From Rhabdophis nuchalis (taxonomy: Eukaryota > Chordata > Lepidosauria > Squamata > Natricidae): 64,000 nucleotides of DNA. Where the stretch lies: assembly GCA_039707465.1 (NCBI GenBank), contig CM077647.1, positions 119,290,610 to 119,354,609 on the forward strand, given 5' to 3'. Shown in pieces: positions 59,130-64,000 of this stretch. Under the pieces are notes generated by a model. The model saw only the letters and a list, made by a program, of their open reading frames with translations. It was not told where the DNA came from and did no database searches. Position 1 is the first letter of the stretch, and every line of letters starts with the position of its first letter. The position numbers were made by a program, and so were the translations under genes.

Positions 59130-61329
59130 CCACACACTCACACACACACACACACACACTCTTTCTCTTCATCAGAGAAAAGAGTGGTTTAAAGCCCCAA
59201 ATCAAAGGGTGACTAAAGTGAACCAGATGGACTCTGGAATGCAATAAACATGTGTCCACCTAGGACAAAAAAATAAATAAAGCACATTCTATCTGGTTTT
59301 ATTTCTAAAAAGAAAACCACCCCGTTATTGTGTAACCCAACACTGCATATGGTTTGTACTTGAGAGTTGCCTACTATGCAATGAAGCATGTCAATATCTC
59401 TATTATTTCCAGTTATAGTGTTTTGCTTTCTACCATAATACTGGGTTTACCCAAAGCATCTGGTGACAAGAGGTTGTAAATGAGAGGTGTTTTCCACAGA
59501 TTCCAGTAGAGCTCCTGAATTCAAGAACAACATTTTGCCCAAGGCTTTCAACTACAAATGTCTTTTCCTCCCCTCGCACCCCCTTTCCCCCCCCCTTCTG
59601 TGGGTATGAGACTAGGGCATTTTACTCTCCCTATTAATTTATCAAGATCCAGTTGTGACTTTTCTAGCTCATATTAAAATTTATATTAAAACCCAATTTA
59701 GATGACATCAGTGGCTGGGCAAAAAGATAAAGCGCCAAGTTCTGTTATCATGCTTTTACTCCCCCCCATTTTTTTAAAGTAGCCGATTTTATGTATACAT
59801 GGTTCTTGTCCCCCCCCTCCCCCCAGCATTTCCTATAAACCTGTCTTATGAACTCTGCAAATACATCAACAGATGGATCTCATTAGTCCCCTTTTTGGCA
59901 ACGGTCTTTCAGCTGCTTGCCCCACACAAGCAGGGACTACACCCAAACTTTTAGTAACCCCCCCTCCCCCTTTCTGTGTCCTCTGGACAGAACATTGCAA
60001 CGTGGACCGACCGAGGAGAGCTGAGAGTGGGCTCCCTCTGCCAAGGAATGTTGGGGCCATGGGTTTATCTCCCCCCTTTTGTTCTTAATTTAATCCTTCT
60101 GGTTTTAGAAGCCTATGGAAAAGAAAGACCATCTCATGTCAGAATGGCTTATGTCAGGCAAGCGCTTTTCCACACATGCGTGCATTTTAACAAATTATCT
60201 ACATTCACTTGTTTCTCTCTCTCCTGCCCTTCCCCTCCAGCTCCTTCGTGTTTACCCTCTTTCCAGGTCAGTTTTACTTTTTCAACCCCATCCTCTTTCG
60301 GCTGCCTTGCCCCCTTTTGGTTTGCAGTGCTAATTAAGAAGGGTGAGGGGAGGGAAATAAACTTTTGTTACCCTTTCAGAAGCTAGCATGGTTTTTTAAA
60401 AAATCAATTTAACTTTTTTTTTTTTTTAATGAATCGATCTCTGACTAGTATCGTCCCCTCCTCCCCAAAGTATGTTGCCTAGGACATTTTTACATTCCCA
60501 CTTAAAGTTGACACACAGGCTTTGAAATGGAGATTTCTTCCCCCAGTGAAGCAGAGGCCTGCTTAACACATTAAGAATCCCAGCTGCCAGGGAATGAGAG
60601 CAAAGGGGTTTGATCTGTGCAGGGTGGATTCTTCTCCTCTTCCCACCCCCATTGAAAAGACAAGAGTGTGGGGGTTGTTCCCTGCAATAAACTGTTACAG
60701 ACCTAGAGCTATTTAGAGGGGAGGGGGGATGGAATATGAAATTCCTTTGCGGCAGACGGGAAGGCTGTCCAGTCGTGCAGACAAAAAGGCCTTCTTTAAA
60801 TGACTCACAGTTGCAAAGAGTCAACCAGTTCTGTTTAATGAAATAGCATAAAGGAGGGGTTGGTGAACAACTGGATTCCTAACCAGGCTTCAGTTCCAAC
60901 TCCCATCAAGACAGGCTTCTTATGAGTAGAGCAGCTGCCATGCCTGACACTAACCTCCTCAATAAAGCCTCAATTCTGCAAGCCTCTGGCTTCATAAGGC
61001 TTCAATATGTCTTTAAGGGTCACTGCAATGTTTTTTGCGCAAAGTCAGACAGGGACCCCAAGAGTAGCTGGTAAGGATTTTAATTTTCAAAGTTTGGGTA
61101 AGCAGAAAGTCCATCTCATCAAGCCAGCTTGGCTAACTCCTATTCAAAAAGGATGATTTTCTGGGAAGATGAATGAAGCAAACCTATGGCCAGTTTTCCC
61201 TGGAATAGAGGAATCCATAATGCAGGATAAAGGCAGGCATAATGTCAACTCAAGATTGCTCACCCAACTGCTATGCCTGGCCTTGATGGAAATGACAGGT
61301 GCGCATACCAGCATTTGAGCTCTCCCTGA
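57481..61329. other. Intergenic sequence downstream of FZD2
   Basis: Holds (CT)n/(CA)n at 59095-59158, several C-runs (59585, 59760, 59810) and long stretches free of recognisable repeats (58200-58500, 59620-59760) that could be conserved regulatory DNA. No gene is seen. Confidence 0.4.
59112..59158 (+). repeat. (CA)n microsatellite
   Basis: Imperfect CA repeat preceded by (CT)n. Confidence 0.9.
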
Positions 61330-61611
61330 ATGTCTGTTCAGTCCTCTCCGTCAGGTGGATCTTCCACCTTATTAAGAACTTTTAAAAAGCTTCACATGAA
61401 TATTGCAAGTGCTAAAGCAATGTATTTTGAAATGCAAAATAAAGGATTCACATGTCTTGATGTGAGGCAGAATTATGGCAATGCAGGGAAATTCCCAGCA
61501 TTGTACTTGCAGCTGCATAGCCCTGATGATGAATTAATGGATATGACCAAATGCTTCCAGAGTAGCCTCATTACTGTACAAACATATCTTTCATCACTGA
61601 CAGAAAAGTAA
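61330..61611 (+). CDS. Unrecognised 93-codon frame, possible exon or processed pseudogene
   Basis: The predicted peptide (LLRTFKKLHMNIASAKAMYF, CLDVRQNYGNAGKFPALYLQ, DDELMDMTKCFQSSLITVQT) has the mixed, helix-like composition of a real protein and is not made of any repeat known to me. A stop lies directly before the ATG. A pyrimidine-rich tract and ag (tgtctgttcag, about 61331-61341) could be a splice acceptor, which would make 61342-61611 a last coding exon ending in TAA. I cannot name the protein. Chance remains possible. Confidence 0.35.
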   Translation: MSVQSSPSGGSSTLLRTFKKLHMNIASAKAMYFEMQNKGFTCLDVRQNYGNAGKFPALYLQLHSPDDELMDMTKCFQSSLITVQTYLSSLTEK

Positions 61612-61660
61612 CTTTTCATTCACTATTGAGTAGTGTCGTAGCATATGTGGGGTTAGGAAG

Positions 61661-61701
61661 AATGTCTCAAGGCATTATTACTGTAGGACAGTGGTGTCAA
61701 A
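61661..61701 (+). repeat. 41-bp direct repeat, copy 1
   Basis: Identical to 62444-62484. It spans host flank, the MITE's target copy and the first 13 bases of the MITE. Confidence 0.9.
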
Positions 61702-61819
61702 TTTGCGGGCCAGATGTGTCACATGCTGGCTCTGCCCCCGCCCAGTTTAGTGAAGTGAGGGAGGGAAGTCCTGATACATCACGTGACACTGCCGTGACGA
61801 TGCGAGTTTGACACCCCTA
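61689..61819. mobile_element. hAT MITE ('caggggtgtcaaact' family)
   Basis: Left end cagtggtgtcaaa, right end gtttgacacccct(a), inverted. A perfect 8-bp duplication ctgtagga lies at 61681-61688 and 61820-61827. The sibling is at 26673-26797. Confidence 0.85.
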
Positions 61820-61827
61820 CTGTAGGA

Positions 61828-62443
61828 GAGTATGTACCTCCTCCTAATTATAGATGGCCTCTTCATGGCCCATGCTCTCCATCTACATTAGACTGCAGGA
61901 TCCCTAGTTGGTACAACATTTAGATCCTAAAAAGCTCTTCAACCCCCACCCCCCAAAAAACCAACGTCCTTACCTTTGGTGTGTTAGATTGACTATCAAG
62001 CATCCATTTAGTGACCAATAATGTGGCACTAAATGGACTCTTGGTTTGGCTTAGATTCTTACATATTATAAACGTTCAAATGTTTTTCACCCTCCTCAGG
62101 CTCCGGAAGCTTTCCTGAAACCTGTGGAGGGTGGAAAACGGCCCAACGGGCAAACAAGAAGTTCATTCCCAAACTTCTGGTTGGGTCATTGGGCTGTTTT
62201 TCACATTCAATCAACTTATATATTTCTAATAATGATGCACATTTATATTAGGTAGCAATCTGTCTTTATTCAATTATTCCATGTTTTTTCTTGTTATTAC
62301 TTTTATTTTGTTATATAAATGTTTTTATTATATAAAAGTATATACACTAATATTCTCCTTCTCTCATGTCTATCACTTATTTTAGCTTTTAGTCATGTCA
62401 CTCTTTATTAAATATCTTTTCCTTTCTATCCTAGCTAACTTCT
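61828..62443. other. Intergenic sequence with a MITE fragment
   Basis: Near 62090-62215 the blocks ctcaggctccggaagctttc and gaaaacggcccaacgggcaa match the interior of the MITE at 32242-33208. The rest is AT-rich without features. Confidence 0.5.
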
Positions 62444-62484
62444 AATGTCTCAAGGCATTATTACTGTAGGACAGTGGTGTCAAA
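62444..62484 (+). repeat. 41-bp direct repeat, copy 2
   Basis: Exact copy of 61661-61701. Here the MITE start is followed after a few bases by an A/G-rich tract and the L1 remnant. Confidence 0.9.
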
Positions 62485-62567
62485 CTCACCTAAAAAAAAA
62501 AGAAAAGAAAAAGAAAAAAGAGAGAGAAATGCAATAGCAAATCAGAACAACAAAAAAGAGAAATAAT

Positions 62568-62777
62568 CTATCCATCATTTCTTGCCTGCTTCAATACTTT
62601 AATGGTATGCTTTTTTTTGACTTGCCTCCCAGATTTCTCTCTTGACTCTTTATCTCTGTCTGCATCTGCTTCTTGGCTGTTCAATCGAGGTATTTCTCCC
62701 ACCTCTAACTTCTTCCACTGCCTAGTTTCCAATATTTCTGCCCAGACCCCTATTTCACTTTCAAATGTATCTTCCAA
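62568..62777 (-). pseudogene. L1 ORF1 N-terminal remnant
   Basis: The 69-codon frame has TFESEIGVWAEILETRQWKK and ends in a Lys/Arg-rich KSGRQVKKKHTIKVLKQ segment, in line with the charged N-terminal region of ORF1. A frame break separates it from the upstream EMTLLFQNTKDIMEKGFKEI piece. Confidence 0.45.
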
Positions 62778-63120
62778 CTTTCTTAATATATTTCCCCCCT
62801 GGTTTAATTAACCAATCACTGTTGTTGGCTCCTCTTTGTCTTCCTCTTCCTTCATTTCTTCTGTTGACTCCTCCCATCTTCATCTTTACTCATCATCCCT
62901 CATATGGTATTTTCCATTTTCCCCATAATCTCTTTAAATCCTTTCTCCATGATGTCTTTTGTATTTTGAAAGAGTAACGTCATCTCCTTTGAAATTCCAC
63001 TCATTTCTTTCTTATTAAATATTTTATTTTGTTTTTAAAAAATCAACTTTTGTCTAGGAGTCCAAGAACCATTTATTCAGTCCTTAAGTTACCCTTCAAG
63101 GAGTGCACTAGTCTCAGTTC

Positions 63121-63156
63121 TTTATGTCCCATACATAAACATTTATGGGACATAAA
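63121..63156. repeat. Short hairpin, 12-bp arms
   Basis: tttatgtcccat (63121-63132) and atgggacataaa (63145-63156) are perfect inverse complements. Confidence 0.85.
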
Positions 63157-64000
63157 CGTTCCATTTAGATAGTCCCAGAGGTTATCAAATCCCTCTTTGT
63201 TTCCCTTTACAGGTTCAATATTCTAGCATAACATTAGGTGTCTCTTTAATTAAATAGCTTCCTTATTTTCATATTTGGGTCTCCAGTAGTCATAGGGTAG
63301 CTAAAAGTAATCCAATGGATGTTTTCACAGTCCTTCTTATAGATATTCCCAGACTTATAATTTTCCCCTTTGTCAGCAGGTGGCACTCTCCACTTAAATT
63401 TCAGTATTGCTAGTCAAGCATCATTTTAGTTGTAAAACATTTATAAAAGCAGAATAAGTTTTGTAAGTAAATAATTGCAACATTTTGAAATAACTTCCTA
63501 GTACCACATCTTCCCAATTTAGGAGTCTATTATTTTTCTCTCCCGTACCTTTCATTTTTGGTCTGGTATTTCCTCAGAATGCTTAAACACTGCTTTAACA
63601 CATAGTTGTGAGCGAATAGTTCTAAACTGTTCCTTGGGGTTAGATTTAAAGCAAAAGGAAACTCCTCTTCCCCGGTTCCAACAAAGTTCACCTACTTCAC
63701 TCCAGCACCAGTCTTAGTTGTTCTTCAGTTGTCCCAGCTTTGTGGCAGCCATCTTTAGGCTGCCTCTTCTTCTTGCAGAGAGGGAAAAAGAACCCTGAGT
63801 CAGACAGGAGAGCTGCGATTCTCCTTGATCTCACAGGGTGCCCCTCTTTGCTTCACTGCCCCTACAGGGCAGCTTTGGCTCCTCTTGGAGCTCACACACA
63901 GGGAGAAGTCAGCAGAGGGAACAGAGCCCCGTTTCCTGTGTTTGATATTACTGCGACATCAACCGGAAGTTGGTATTGGAGGTTCTGAAAAGAGGTATCA

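Larger units (their letters stand above)
62495..64000 (-). mobile_element. L1-type element, 5' UTR and ORF1 start, continuing off the right edge
   Basis: The minus strand from the right edge shows an L1-like 5' UTR (ccaataccaacttccggttg near 63970, agatggctgccacaaag near 63745). Then comes an ORF1-like N-terminus near 63000 (ATG, then SGISKEMTLLFQNTKDIMEK) and further pieces to 62568. The start resembles the CTTCCGGTTCCGGC start of the element at 1198-3189. Stops and shifts break the frame. ORF1's RRM and all of ORF2 are missing. An A/G-rich low-complexity tract lies at 62490-62530. Confidence 0.6.

Noticed and set aside
62444..62484. 41-bp repeat as a target-site duplication of the L1 remnant
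   Set aside because: Copy 1 continues into the intact MITE with its own 8-bp duplication, so the insert cannot lie between the two copies in the required order.

Overview
The window is vertebrate nuclear DNA, almost certainly from a squamate reptile and most probably a snake. The reasons are the repeat content (BovB/RTE and CR1/L2-type LINEs ending in AAT or AAAT microsatellites, tRNA-derived SINEs with a squamate-type body, Penelope-like elements, many short hAT and Tigger-like MITEs) and one clear host gene. There are no bacterial-style operons. Nearly all open reading frames outside the host gene belong to retrotransposons.

The one secure host gene is FZD2 (Frizzled-2), an intronless Wnt receptor at 54820-56487 on the + strand. 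It is full length, with signal peptide, ten-cysteine CRD, seven membrane segments, KTxxxW motif and PDZ ligand. A GC-rich upstream region carries CCAAT boxes, and a likely 3' UTR runs to about 57480. An unrecognised 93-codon reading frame at 61330-61611 may be an exon or a processed pseudogene. A GC/CpG-rich tract at 22790-23490 looks like a regulatory region or a first exon but could not be tied to a gene.

Layout: 1-9.3 kb holds two copies of a CR1/L2-type LINE. Over 1108 bp I found no difference between them, and they share a stop codon. Between them lie an L1-type element that carries ORF1 but no ORF2 (1198-3189, 15-bp target duplication), a long palindrome and a BovB 3' end. 9.3-22.8 kb holds Tigger-like MITEs, an RTE fragment, a nearly full-length LINE on the + strand cut by a palindromic hAT MITE, and a Penelope-like retroelement cluster (18.85-20.45 kb). 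The cluster has a GIY-YIG endonuclease remnant and three hammerhead-like cores whose stem II covaries. 22.8-41 kb is mostly old intergenic DNA with hAT MITEs, an ancient LINE (33.2-35.3 kb) and a small non-autonomous element with a YY1-type 5' end. 41.5-46 kb holds a MITE split by a young LINE with an intact reverse transcriptase frame. 46-54 kb is gene-poor. 54-58 kb is FZD2. 58-64 kb is intergenic and ends in the 5' part of a minus-strand L1.

The observations most worth following are the Penelope hammerhead/tRNA-like region, the ORF1-only L1 with clean insertion boundaries, the identical LINE copies sharing a nonsense mutation, and the YY1-headed non-autonomous element. All family assignments come from reading motifs by eye. 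No database search was run.
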